A stretch of DNA of 19,245 bases from Patescibacteria group bacterium (GTDB taxonomy: Bacteria > Patescibacteriota > Minisyncoccia > Phycocordibacterales > UBA12079). Below, piece after piece: positions 6,305 to 14,820 of the stretch (positions are counted from its first letter, which is position 1; each line of letters begins with the position of its first letter). The stretch lies in the NCBI GenBank assembly GCA_018894995.1, contig JAHIOZ010000056.1:1-19245 (forward strand). The letters are read 5' to 3'. Under the pieces are notes generated by a model, which saw only the letters and a list, made by a program, of their open reading frames with translations, did not search any database and had not been told where the DNA came from. A program made the position numbers and the translations under genes.

Positions 6305-9300
6305 TTATTCCCAACTTTCCCTTCTTTTATTGCCCAATGTTGCTTGCAATTCATCAATCATCGCTTTCTTTGGACTTCCTTCGTAACCTGTACCAGCCGG
6401 AATAAGCTTTCCGATAATAACGTTTTCTTTCAATCCGGTTAGGTTATCCTGTGCTCCACGCAACGAAGCGTTTATCAACATTTTTGTCGTGTTTTGGAAA
6501 GACACAGCAGACAAGAAACTCTCTCTGGTTAATGATACCTCGGTAATTCCAAGAATTAAAGGAATAACTTCCGCTTTCTCCAAACCTTTTTCTTTAGCAG
6601 TAGCATTTTCTTCCTCAACAATGTAATTTTCCACGATACTTCCGGGAGACAAACTCGTATCTCCGGCAATCTTTACTTTACTTCTTGAAAACATTTGTTT
6701 TATAATCACTTCAATATGTTTTCTTGAAATGGAAGCTCCTTGAAGCTCGTAAATTTTTGTCGCTTCATCAATAATGTAATTTTGTGTTTTGGTTTTTCCG
6801 GCATATTTAAACATCTCAGAAATATCAGCAGAACCGTCAGTTAAAATATCACCTTTTTTAACACTATCCCCAACTTTAACATTTATAATTCTCTTGAATG
6901 GAACTGAATAAGTGTTTTTCTTATCTTTCTTTAATTTACTCTTATCGGCAATATCCGGTAAAATCGTGATTTCTTTATCTTTCCCGTCCAAATTGATTTC
7001 AAGAACTGTTCCGTCAACCTTATTGACAACCGCCGGTGTTTTAGGCATTCTTCTTTCAAAAATTTCTTCAACTCGAGGCAAACCACTCGTAATATCTCCT
7101 CCCACGGAAGCGGTTCCACCTTGGTGGAAGGTTCTCATTGTAAGCTGAGTCCCCGGCTCGCCAATCGCTTGAGCCGCAATAGTTCCGACGGCTTCACCCA
7201 GTTCAATCAATTCGTTGTTTCCCAAATCAATTCCGTAACACTTCTTACAAACACCTCTTGAAGCCTCACAAGACATAGGAGACCTAACGGAAACATTTTC
7301 AATTCCGGCATCTTCCATTGCTCTGGCATCGTCCCTTGTAATGAAATGACCTTTTTTAAATAAAATTTTTCCTTTGGCATCTTCAACGGTTTTTGCCAAA
7401 TACCTACCTCTGATACTTTTTTCAAAAGGAATTTCAAACCCGGCAGCACTGACTTTGTTTACGATAATAGAATCTTTGGTTCCGCAATCCTCCATATTTA
7501 CGATAACATCCTGTGCCACATCAAACAAACGCCTTGTAAGATATCCAGCCTTAGCTGTATTCAAGGCGGTGTCAGCCAAACCTTTTCGTGACCCGTGCGT
7601 AGTAATAAAATATTCAATCGGAGTCAATCCTTCTTTTGAAGAAGAAATGATTGGGAACTCAATAGTTTCTCCTATAGTATTTTGAATCAAACCTTTCATA
7701 CCAACCATTTGTGTCAAGTTTCCAAGAGAGCCTCTTGCTCCTGACATCCACATATCGTGAACAGACCCGTTTGGATCCAATGAATCTGGAATTAAATTTT
7801 CAACTTCACTTTTGGCGCGGTGCCAAATTTCAATATTGCTTCTGTGTCTTTCAACATCTGAAAGCAAACCTTCATCATACTGAGCCCAAATATTATCAGA
7901 TTTTTTTCTTGCTTCTTCGATTATCTCATCTTTTCCTTCAGGAACATTAACATCATCAATTCCCCATGAAATTCCGGATTCGGTCACATATCTGAAACCA
8001 AAATCTTTAATCTTATCCAAAATGTTTGGAATTCTTCCCACCCCATACTTATCAATCAAATCATCCACCAAAACAGCCATCGCTTTTTTTGTAATTTCAA
8101 AATTGATGAAAGGATAATCGGATGGTAAGACACTGTTAAACAATAACCTACCTACTGTGGTTTCAAAAAGCTCTTCATTGAAAGCTTTATATTTTTCATT
8201 TTCAGTCGCCAATACATTTATTTTTGAACGAAATCCTATCGCACCCAAGTCATAAGCGGTAATGGCACTGTTTGGACTTTGATAAAAACCTCCTTCTCCT
8301 TTTTCTCCGTCAATGATTTTTGTCATCCAATAGCAACCTAAAACAATATCCAACAATTTAGCGGACACAACAGGTCTTCCACTTCCCGGTTTAAGAATAT
8401 TTTTATCAGAAGCCATTATTTCTTTTGCTTCCAATTGAGCCTCTTCAGACAAAGGAACATGCACCGCCATTTGGTCACCATCGAAGTCAGCATTGAAAGC
8501 GGAACAAACCAAAGGGTGAACTTGGATAGCATTTCCTTCAATCAAAATCGGTTGGAAAGCCTGAATACCCAATCTGTGCAAAGTAGGGGCTCGGTTTAGT
8601 AATACATATTTTCCTTCAATGACACCTTCCAAAATTGCCCAAACTTCCGGTGCTCCGTCATCAATGAGTCTTCCCGCCCATTTTATGTTAAATGCCAAAC
8701 CTTGTTCCAATATTTTTGAAATGACAAAAGGTCTGAATAATTCAAGCGCCATATGTTTTGGTAATCCGCACTGGTTAAGTCTCAAACTGGAACCAACAAC
8801 AATAACGGAACGACCTGAATAGTCAACTCTTTTTCCAAGCAAATTTTGCCTAAACAAACCTTGTTTTCCTTTTAAATTATCAGAAAGAGATTTCAAAGGT
8901 CTTCTTTGTGCTTGACTCATTGCGCCTCCTCCGGCTTTGCTTGAATTGTCAATAAGAGCGTCAACGGCTTCCTGCAAAATTCTTTTTTCATTTCTCAAAA
9001 TAACTTCCGGAGCATTTATTTCTTTAAGTTTAAAGAGGCGGTTGTTTCTGTTGATAACCCTTCGGTATAAATCATTTACATCGGAAGTTGCATGTCTTCC
9101 TCCTCCCAAAGAAACCATCGGTCTGATAGCCGGTGGGATAACGGGAATTCTTGTCAAAAACATCCACTCCGGTCTTACATCAGCTTTAGACATTCCTTTG
9201 AGCAAAGCCAATCTTTTATTTAATTTTATTCTTTCAATTGAACCGGCCTTTTCCATTCTTGTTTCCAAAGCGATAATCAAATCGTCAAAATTGATATTTT

Positions 9301-9979
9301 TACACATATCATAAATAGCCTCAGCTCCGATGGAAGCCTCAAATATAGTTCCGTATTTCATCGCAAATTTATGGTAACTGATTTCATCCAAAACAGTTCC
9401 TTCTTGAATACTGGAGATTTCTCTTTTTACATTCAAAAGCAATTCTTTTAATTTTTCTTTTGTTTTTTCATCATTAAAAGTTTTTATTTTGGTCTTGAAT
9501 TCATTTTCAACATCCTTCAAAACTCTTTCTCTTTCGCTCTCATTTACTTGGGTAATAATGTAACCAGCAAAGTAAATAACTTTTTCCAAATCGGCAGTAG
9601 AAATACCTAAGACAAGACTTATTCTTGAAGGGATACTTTTAAGATACCAAATATGAGAAACGGGAGTTGCCAATTCAATGTGTCCCATTCTTTCTCTTCT
9701 GACAATTGCTTTAGTAATTTCAACTCCGCACTTTTCACAAACAATTCCTTTGTATCTTATTCCTTTATATTTTCCACAATAACATTCAAAATCTTTTTCC
9801 GGGCCAAAAATTTTTTCGTCGAACAAACCGCCCTTCTCGCTTCTTTGGGTTCGGTAGTTAATAGTTTCCGGTTTTGTAACTTCACCGTGAGACCATCCCA
9901 ATATTTTTTCAGGGGAAGCCAACTTCAATGTCATGAAGTCGAAATCGGATGTTCTTTTTACTTCTTCTTTATTATTCAT
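6305..9979 (-). CDS. rpoC: DNA-directed RNA polymerase subunit beta'
   Basis: 1224 aa, the catalytic subunit that pairs with RpoB. Visible landmarks in order are: the N-terminal zinc finger C66-x-C68...C81-x2-C84; the active-site loop NADFDGDQMA at 496-505, whose three aspartates (D498, D500, D502) hold the catalytic magnesium; the bridge-helix region (GLADTALNTAKAGYLTRRL, about 800-818); a second zinc site (C832, C904, C911, C914); and the trigger loop (TQLTMRTFHQGG, about 944-955). It is shorter than the E. coli subunit (about 1400 aa), lacking large lineage-specific insertions. It follows rpoB after a 45-nt AT-rich gap with no terminator, so rpoBC is one transcript. There is no Shine-Dalgarno before the ATG. 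Confidence 0.98.
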   Translation of the reverse strand: MNNKEEVKRTSDFDFMTLKLASPEKILGWSHGEVTKPETINYRTQRSEKGGLFDEKIFGPEKDFECYCGKYKGIRYKGIVCEKCGVEITKAIVRRERMGHIELATPVSHIWYLKSIPSRISLVLGISTADLEKVIYFAGYIITQVNESERERVLKDVENEFKTKIKTFNDEKTKEKLKELLLNVKREISSIQEGTVLDEISYHKFAMKYGTIFEASIGAEAIYDMCKNINFDDLIIALETRMEKAGSIERIKLNKRLALLKGMSKADVRPEWMFLTRIPVIPPAIRPMVSLGGGRHATSDVNDLYRRVINRNNRLFKLKEINAPEVILRNEKRILQEAVDALIDNSSKAGGGAMSQAQRRPLKSLSDNLKGKQGLFRQNLLGKRVDYSGRSVIVVGSSLRLNQCGLPKHMALELFRPFVISKILEQGLAFNIKWAGRLIDDGAPEVWAILEGVIEGKYVLLNRAPTLHRLGIQAFQPILIEGNAIQVHPLVCSAFNADFDGDQMAVHVPLSEEAQLEAKEIMASDKNILKPGSGRPVVSAKLLDIVLGCYWMTKIIDGEKGEGGFYQSPNSAITAYDLGAIGFRSKINVLATENEKYKAFNEELFETTVGRLLFNSVLPSDYPFINFEITKKAMAVLVDDLIDKYGVGRIPNILDKIKDFGFRYVTESGISWGIDDVNVPEGKDEIIEEARKKSDNIWAQYDEGLLSDVERHRSNIEIWHRAKSEVENLIPDSLDPNGSVHDMWMSGARGSLGNLTQMVGMKGLIQNTIGETIEFPIISSSKEGLTPIEYFITTHGSRKGLADTALNTAKAGYLTRRLFDVAQDVIVNMEDCGTKDSIIVNKVSAAGFEIPFEKSIRGRYLAKTVEDAKGKILFKKGHFITRDDARAMEDAGIENVSVRSPMSCEASRGVCKKCYGIDLGNNELIELGEAVGTIAAQAIGEPGTQLTMRTFHQGGTASVGGDITSGLPRVEEIFERRMPKTPAVVNKVDGTVLEINLDGKDKEITILPDIADKSKLKKDKKNTYSVPFKRIINVKVGDSVKKGDILTDGSADISEMFKYAGKTKTQNYIIDEATKIYELQGASISRKHIEVIIKQMFSRSKVKIAGDTSLSPGSIVENYIVEEENATAKEKGLEKAEVIPLILGITEVSLTRESFLSAVSFQNTTKMLINASLRGAQDNLTGLKENVIIGKLIPAGTGYEGSPKKAMIDELQATLGNKRRESWE

Positions 9980-10024
9980 AGTTTAAAAAAATAATTAAAA
10001 ATAATGTTAAAATTAATTTAAAGA

Positions 10025-13000
10025 TTACTCTTTGTTTCCTCTTTTTACCATTTCAATATCAAGAGCCAATCCTTTCAAATTTTTCAACAACACATTAAAT
10101 GAAGCCGGAATATTAGGATCCGGAATTCTTTGCCCTTTAATAATTGCGTCAAATGCCGCCGACCTACCCAAAATATCATCTGATTTGATAGTCAAAACCT
10201 CTCTTAATGTATAAGCTGCTCCATGACCCAACAAAGCCCAGACTTCCATCTCTCCAAATCTTTGCCCACCTCCTTGCGCTTTTCCTCCGAGTGGTTGCTG
10301 ATTGATAAGTGAGTAAGGACCGACTGACCTCATGTGAATTTTGTCTTCAACCATATGGTGAAGTTTCAAAATATACATATAACCAACCGCAATATCTTGA
10401 TTGAATCTTTCTCCGGTTCTTCCGTCAATCAAAGGAATTTTTCCATTTTCATTAAAGCCCGCTTTTTTTAATTCTTCTTTAATTTCAACATCGGTTGCTC
10501 CCATAAATGGAGGAACGATTGCTTGGTAATTCAAGGTGTGAGCTGCCAAACCAAGGTGCAATTCCAAAATTTGTCCCAAGTTCATACGAGAAGGAACACC
10601 CAAAGGTGTAAGAATAACATCCACCGGAGTTCCGTCTTCCATATGAGGCATATCCTCAACAGGCAAAATTCTTGAAATAACTCCTTTGTTTCCGTGTCGT
10701 CCTGCCAACTTGTCACCAACGGAAATATTTCTCAATTCCGCGATTTCAATATAAATTTTCTTTATAACGCCCGATTCATTAGTTTCCCCTTTATCTCTTG
10801 CAAAAACTTTAACGCTGACAACCCTTCCTTTCTTTCCCCCAGGCATTCTCAAAGAAGTGTCTTTAACGTCTCTAGCTTTCTCGCCAAAAATTGACCTGAG
10901 CAATCTTTCTTCCGGAGTTAATTGGGTTTCTCCTTTCGGAGTGATTTTACCAACCAAAATATCTCCTGGCCCAACTTCCGCTCCGATACGAATAATTCCC
11001 TCTTCATCAAGGTCTTTAAGTTTTGACTCGCTCACATTTGGAATATCATGAGTTGTAACTTCCGCTCCCAATTTTGTGTCTCTAACATTTTCCATAAATT
11101 CTTCAACATGAATGGAAGTGAATTTGTGGTCTTTAACCATTCTTTCAGAAAGAATGATGGCATCCTCGTAGTTGGCTCCTGACCATGACATAAAAGCAAT
11201 TAAACAATTTTGTCCAATAGCAATTTGTCCGTTGGCACTTGAACTGACATCCGCCAAAACATCTCCTTTTTTTACTTTTTGTCCCAAATCAACAGACGGT
11301 CTGTGGTGGAACACTGAAAAAGCGTTTGTTCTTGAAAAGTTAATAAGTCTGTATTCTTTTTCTTTTCCGGCTGAATTTTTTACTTTTATTTTCTTAGCAT
11401 CAACATAAGAGATAACCCCACTTTCTTCCGCCAAAAGAAGTCTTCCTGTATCTCTCGCCGCTTTTTCTTCAATTCCGGTTGCGACCAAAGGAGCCTCAGG
11501 AAGAATACAAGGAGTTGCTTGCTTCTGCATGTTTGAACCCATTAAAGCTCTGTTAGCGTCATCGTGATTTACAAAAGGAATCATTGAGGTCGCAACTGAA
11601 AAAGCTTGATTAGCAGCCACATCAATAAAATCAACTTTATTTCTTTCTATCAAACTTGGTTTGCCTCTTTTTCGAACTTCCACTTTTTTATCTAAAATAG
11701 ATCCTTTGCTGTCATAATTAATGGCGGAGTGCGCAATGTTGTATCGCTTTTCAGTGGAGGCATTCAAATAAATAATTTCTTTTGTTATTTTTCCTTTCTC
11801 TACTTTTGCATAAGGAGTTTCCACCATTCCGTATGCATTTATTTTTGCATAACTGGCAAGTCTCAAAATAAGACCTATGTTTTGGCCTTCAGGAGTTTGA
11901 ATCGGACACAATCTTCCGTAGTGGGAAGGGTGAACATCACGAACTTCAAAAGAAGCTCTTTCTCTCACCAAACCGCCGGCACCCAAAGCAGAAACGGTTC
12001 TCAAGTGTTCCAACTCATACAAAATATTGTCTTGTTGCATAAATTGAGACAATTGGTTTGTTGTATAAAATTCTTTAATTCTTGCTTGCAAAGGTCTCGG
12101 GCTGATAAGTTGAACCGGCAAAACGGATTCAACATCAATAATAGACATTCTGTCCTGAATGTTTCTTTTCATTTGCAACATCCCTACTCGGAATTTTTGT
12201 TGAATCATTTCTCCAAAATATCTGATTCTTCTTGAACCCAAATCATCAATGTCATCTTCAGTTGAATCCGGAGTTAAATTCAATTCAACTATATGGTTGA
12301 TAATCAATTTCAAATCCTCCAAAGAAAGTGTCCTTTCTTCCAATGTTTTTTTGTCAACCGAGTTTTCAAATCTTTTATTAAAATAAAATCTTCCCACTTC
12401 TGATAAATCATATTTTTCTTTTGTTAAAATAGAAGCGACGAAATCTTTTGCATGACCAGCAGCCACCATTCCACCATCTCTTAATCTTCTGTAAATTTCA
12501 ATGTAAGAGCTGTCCGTGTCTTTAGCGACATCTTTATTCATTGAGGCCTCAATTGATTTTTTAACATCAGGGTTTTTGAATAGAGAAAGAAGATTTTCAC
12601 CCGCTCCAAAAATTCTCAATAGAGAAGAAATTGGGAATTTTCTTTTTCTGTCAATTCTTACATAAATAACACCGTCGGCATCAGATTCTATTTCAATCCA
12701 AGCACCACGTGAGGGAATTATTTTTGCTCCGAAATATTTCTTTCCTTTGATTTCTTGAGCGGTAAAAAATACCCCGAAAGAACGAGCTAATTGAGGAACA
12801 ACTACTCTTTCCACTCCATTTATTATGAAAGTTCCGTGGTCTGTCATTATAGGAAAATCAACCAAAAAGATATCCTGTTCTTTTTCTGAATTTAAAGTCT
12901 TGTTTTTTAATTTAACTCTGGCTTTTAGAGAAACGGTATAAGAAAGTTTATTGTCTTTGGCATAAAATTCATCGTGTTCCGGTTTAGCCAATTCAAAGCT

Positions 13001-13192
13001 TTTAAATTGCAATTCAAATTTTTTCTCAGAATAATCTTTAATGGAGGCAAATTCTCCCAAAATTTCATTTATGCCTTTTTCAACAAACCATTTGTAAGAA
13101 TTAATTTGTGGCTCAACCATATCCGGTAATTCAACCAACGGTTCTTTGAATTTACTAAAATACTTTTTTTCTAATTTATTTTGAGTACTCAT
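10025..13192 (-). CDS. rpoB: DNA-directed RNA polymerase subunit beta
   Basis: 1055 aa, well below the 1342 of E. coli and lacking the large insertions. Hallmarks are the fork-loop/rifampicin region (NQLSQFMQQ at 379-387 through SALGAGG at 401-407), FEVRDVHPSHYGRLCPIQTPEGQNIGLI reading through 415-442, YEDAIILSERMVK (675-687), GDKLAGRHGNKGVIS (826-840) and the C-terminal GGKAQGGGQRFGEMEVWALL (969-988), which docks with RpoC. In the rifampicin pocket several usually conserved residues differ (Gln at E. coli D516, Tyr at S522, Thr at R529), while the equivalents of H526 and S531 are kept. It is preceded by a long structured leader and a likely promoter near 13628-13654. The ATG at 13192 has no Shine-Dalgarno. 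Confidence 0.98.
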   Translation of the reverse strand: MSTQNKLEKKYFSKFKEPLVELPDMVEPQINSYKWFVEKGINEILGEFASIKDYSEKKFELQFKSFELAKPEHDEFYAKDNKLSYTVSLKARVKLKNKTLNSEKEQDIFLVDFPIMTDHGTFIINGVERVVVPQLARSFGVFFTAQEIKGKKYFGAKIIPSRGAWIEIESDADGVIYVRIDRKRKFPISSLLRIFGAGENLLSLFKNPDVKKSIEASMNKDVAKDTDSSYIEIYRRLRDGGMVAAGHAKDFVASILTKEKYDLSEVGRFYFNKRFENSVDKKTLEERTLSLEDLKLIINHIVELNLTPDSTEDDIDDLGSRRIRYFGEMIQQKFRVGMLQMKRNIQDRMSIIDVESVLPVQLISPRPLQARIKEFYTTNQLSQFMQQDNILYELEHLRTVSALGAGGLVRERASFEVRDVHPSHYGRLCPIQTPEGQNIGLILRLASYAKINAYGMVETPYAKVEKGKITKEIIYLNASTEKRYNIAHSAINYDSKGSILDKKVEVRKRGKPSLIERNKVDFIDVAANQAFSVATSMIPFVNHDDANRALMGSNMQKQATPCILPEAPLVATGIEEKAARDTGRLLLAEESGVISYVDAKKIKVKNSAGKEKEYRLINFSRTNAFSVFHHRPSVDLGQKVKKGDVLADVSSSANGQIAIGQNCLIAFMSWSGANYEDAIILSERMVKDHKFTSIHVEEFMENVRDTKLGAEVTTHDIPNVSESKLKDLDEEGIIRIGAEVGPGDILVGKITPKGETQLTPEERLLRSIFGEKARDVKDTSLRMPGGKKGRVVSVKVFARDKGETNESGVIKKIYIEIAELRNISVGDKLAGRHGNKGVISRILPVEDMPHMEDGTPVDVILTPLGVPSRMNLGQILELHLGLAAHTLNYQAIVPPFMGATDVEIKEELKKAGFNENGKIPLIDGRTGERFNQDIAVGYMYILKLHHMVEDKIHMRSVGPYSLINQQPLGGKAQGGGQRFGEMEVWALLGHGAAYTLREVLTIKSDDILGRSAAFDAIIKGQRIPDPNIPASFNVLLKNLKGLALDIEMVKRGNKE

Positions 13193-13621
13193 ATTTTTTA
13201 GTTTCTAGTTTTTAGTTTGTAGTTTTTAGTTAAAAATTTGCTTCCTAAACCAAAACTTTGTTTTGGTCGGTCTAAACCCGTTCGGGTCGACTGAAGGACG
13301 AACAATCTTACAGATTGTTTTAGTTGCAAATTTTTATATCATTTTTCAAAATGATATAACTTTCAACTAACTTATTAAATATTAATAATCTTCAATTTAC
13401 GAGCATGAATTAACCTCGTAATTTAAAACATAAATAAAACACAAAAAAAACAAAAGCCTCTTCTTTTTTTATGAGGTTTTTAAATTTTGTGTTTTTGTTT
13501 TGCTATATCGCCATTTTTTAACAAAACAATTGCCATTAAAATTAAAAATGGCTTAAATTATTAAACTTTCTAATAAAGATTGGAATCTCCATCGCAACTC
13601 AATCAAACCAGATATATTGAA
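13193..13621 (-). promoter_or_regulatory. Long structured rpoB leader
   Basis: If transcription starts near 13621, rpoB has a 5' leader of about 430 nt with no convincing gene. In transcript order it shows: gccatt...aatggc (about 13530-13552); a large A/U-rich stem enclosing CCTC...GAGG followed by a T-rich run (13437-13495), attenuator-like; ttacgag...ctcgtaa (7-bp stem near 13398-13422); a 24-bp palindrome (13335-13358); and a three-hairpin module (13231-13336). I do not recognise a known ribosomal-protein binding site. The role, attenuation or leader autoregulation, is inference. Confidence 0.45.
13231..13336. repeat. Three-hairpin module inside an 11-bp inverted repeat
   Basis: Outer arms taaaaatttgc (13231-13241) and gcaaattttta (13326-13336) enclose three tandem hairpins: ccaaaac-ttt-gttttgg (13250-13266), acccg-tt-cgggt (13276-13287) and aacaatct-tac-agattgtt (13301-13319). 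A 24-bp palindrome (13335-13358) follows. Quasi-tandem tttttagtt words (13197-13231) lie on the rpoB side. The architecture is like the other intergenic elements: AT-rich arms, then stacked hairpins. Confidence 0.75.
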
Positions 13622-13627
13622 AGACAG

Positions 13628-13654
13628 TTTATATTAAAACAAACAGTTTGTCAA
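13628..13654 (-). promoter_or_regulatory. Probable rpoBC promoter
   Basis: On the minus strand TTGACA (13654-13649) is followed after 15 nt by TATAAA (13633-13628). The -35 is perfect and the -10 is 5/6. The spacing is short by about two bases, so the -35 may act as TTTGAC with a 16-nt spacer. It lies downstream of the rpsP terminator and upstream of rpoB, where a promoter is needed. Confidence 0.5.
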
Positions 13655-13694
13655 ATTTAATTTTAGTCAAGTGTGGATAACTTAAAAATAGCTT

Positions 13695-13764
13695 ACAGTT
13701 GACAGCCGACAGTTGACAGTAATAACAAACGGACGAATTTTGGCGAAGCCAAAATTCGTCCGTT
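13695..13764. repeat. GACAG-type quasi-repeat plus ggacgaattttgg hairpin
   Basis: Positions 13695-13720 are a short quasi-tandem of ttgacag/ccgacag words. A 37-bp perfect hairpin follows (13728-13764, arms built on acggacgaattttggc, loop gaa). The hairpin resembles the inner arm hairpin of element A (ggacgaattttgcc). The quasi-tandem closely resembles a DNA segment repeated inside the rpsP tail. The element lies 3' of rpsP, beyond its terminator. Confidence 0.75.
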
Positions 13765-13772
13765 GTTAAACA

Positions 13773-13805
13773 AAAAAAATCAAGGACTTTGTCCTTGATT
13801 TTTTT
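13773..13805 (-). terminator. Intrinsic terminator of rpsP
   Basis: A perfect stem aaaaaaatcaaggac / gtccttgattttttt around a ttt loop, 20 nt after the rpsP stop. On the minus strand it ends in a run of eight T. The structure is nearly symmetric and could stop transcription from either side. Confidence 0.85.
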
Positions 13806-13825
13806 GTTTAAAATTTGTTTATTTA

Positions 13826-14533
13826 TTATCCTTTCTTTTCTTCTTCGTTGATATCAACTATCGGCTGTTCGCTGTCAGTTTTTTTCTCAGCTTCCTCCAC
13901 TAGTGCTTCTTCAATTGGAATTTCTATTTCTGCTGGAGTTTCAACTGAAATTTCTTCTTTTACATCTTCATTAATAATGTCGGCTATTGGCTGTTCACTG
14001 TCGGCTTTTTCACCCACTTCTTCTACTACTACAGATACTTCTTCAATAGGAGTTTCAACTGAAATTTCTTCCGCTGGAATTTCAACTGGAATTTCTTCTT
14101 TTATTTCTTCAATTTTTACATCTTCGTTGCTATCGACTATCGGCTGTTCACTATCAGCTTTTTCATCTGCTTCTTTTTGCGCTTTTTTCTCAGCTTCAGC
14201 TTTCGCTTTTGCTTCTTCTTTTTCTTTAGCTTCGGCAACCGCTTTTTCATTTACAACCGGAGATTTTTTGGGAAGAACATTTATTTTATTTCCTTCAATA
14301 ACTTTTTCACTTACTAAAATATTGTGAACGGTATCTGAAACTTGGGCACCTTGTCCAATCAATTCCTTAACTCTATCGCCACTAATGATTTTTCTAACAT
14401 TTTTTCTAGGGTCATAATTTCCCAAAACCTCCAAAAAGTTACCGCTCTTTGAACTATTTTTAGAATCAGTCAAAACAATCCTAAATGAAGGATCGTGCTT
14501 TCTTCCCACCCTTTGTAATCTGATTTTTAACAT
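13826..14533 (-). CDS. rpsP: 30S ribosomal protein S16 with a long acidic C-terminal extension
   Basis: Residues 1-80 are a normal S16 domain (MLKIRLQRVGRKHDPSFRIV, then LGNYDPRK, GAQVSDTVHNIL), a small-subunit assembly protein. S16 is usually 80-100 aa, but this frame continues to 235 aa. First comes an Ala/Lys/Glu-rich helix (about 97-124), then a Glu/Val/Ile/Pro-rich acidic tail with three copies of a DSEQPI motif (around 128, 178 and 220), each followed by V/A-D and an acidic stretch. The ATG at 14533 fits the family start; an upstream in-frame extension to 14590 adds an unrelated peptide and is rejected. There is no Shine-Dalgarno. A -10-like TAGTAT lies 7 nt before the ATG, so the mRNA may be leaderless. 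A terminator follows. The tail is disordered-looking and its role is unknown. Confidence 0.93.
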   Translation of the reverse strand: MLKIRLQRVGRKHDPSFRIVLTDSKNSSKSGNFLEVLGNYDPRKNVRKIISGDRVKELIGQGAQVSDTVHNILVSEKVIEGNKINVLPKKSPVVNEKAVAEAKEKEEAKAKAEAEKKAQKEADEKADSEQPIVDSNEDVKIEEIKEEIPVEIPAEEISVETPIEEVSVVVEEVGEKADSEQPIADIINEDVKEEISVETPAEIEIPIEEALVEEAEKKTDSEQPIVDINEEEKKG

Positions 14534-14540
14534 AGACAAT

Positions 14541-14569
14541 ATACTAGCAAAACAATCCCGATAATGCAA
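14541..14569 (-). promoter_or_regulatory. Likely rpsP promoter giving a leaderless mRNA
   Basis: On the minus strand there is TTGCAT (14569-14564), 17 nt, then TAGTAT (14546-14541), with TG placed as an extended -10 (TGCTAGTAT). Only 7 nt separate the -10 from the ATG, so transcription would begin at or next to the start codon. The string TGCTAGTATAT recurs before greA. Confidence 0.55.
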
Positions 14570-14620
14570 TAACGAAACCAAAAAAAACACAAATTCAAAA
14601 ACGCCCTAGTTAAATAAAAT

Positions 14621-14739
14621 GTTTAACGGGGCAGGCAAAAACCAAACAACTTTGCTATGCAAAGCCTAGCTACACAAAACACAAACGACGGGAAAAGCTT
14701 CGCTTTTCTCCGTTGTTGTTTCTATGCTCGCCCCGTTAA
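14621..14739. repeat. Nested inverted repeat between lysS and rpsP
   Basis: Outer arms tttaacggggc (14621-14631) and gccccgttaaa (14729-14739) are perfect. Inside are a small ctttgc/gcaaag hairpin (near 14650) and a larger hairpin with arms around gaaaagc-ttc-gcttttc (about 14683-14716), with an acgacgg/ccgttgt base. The 14534-14820 gap holds this element, the rpsP promoter and the lysS terminator, and no gene. Confidence 0.8.
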
Positions 14740-14786
14740 ATTTATTTTTACTGGGTCTTTTTGCACTCAGCCTGTAACAATCTGCG

Positions 14787-14815
14787 AAAAACCGATTTTG
14801 AAAAAATCGGTTTTT
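14787..14815 (-). terminator. Intrinsic terminator of lysS
   Basis: A perfect 13-bp stem aaaaaccgatttt / aaaatcggttttt with a 3-nt loop, starting 5 nt past the lysS stop. A T-run follows on either strand, so it can act in both directions. Confidence 0.85.
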
Positions 14816-14820
14816 ACTTA

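Noticed and set aside
8937..9314. 125-aa plus-strand ORF opposite rpoC, and similar frames opposite rpoB and lysS
   Set aside because: These are antisense to strongly conserved genes, have no Shine-Dalgarno or promoter, and show no recognisable protein features.
13561..13620. Short minus-strand frame in the rpoB leader starting MEIPIFIRKF, considered as a leader peptide
   Set aside because: Sixteen codons, no Shine-Dalgarno, and no run of regulatory codons.
14534..14590. N-terminal extension of rpsP to 14590
   Set aside because: The extra residues have no counterpart in S16, and the family start MLKIRLQRVG fits 14533.
14621..14820. Possible tRNA or small RNA gene in the lysS-rpsP spacer
   Set aside because: The paired arms do not form a cloverleaf and there is no T-loop GGTTC motif; nested inverted repeat plus terminator explains it.
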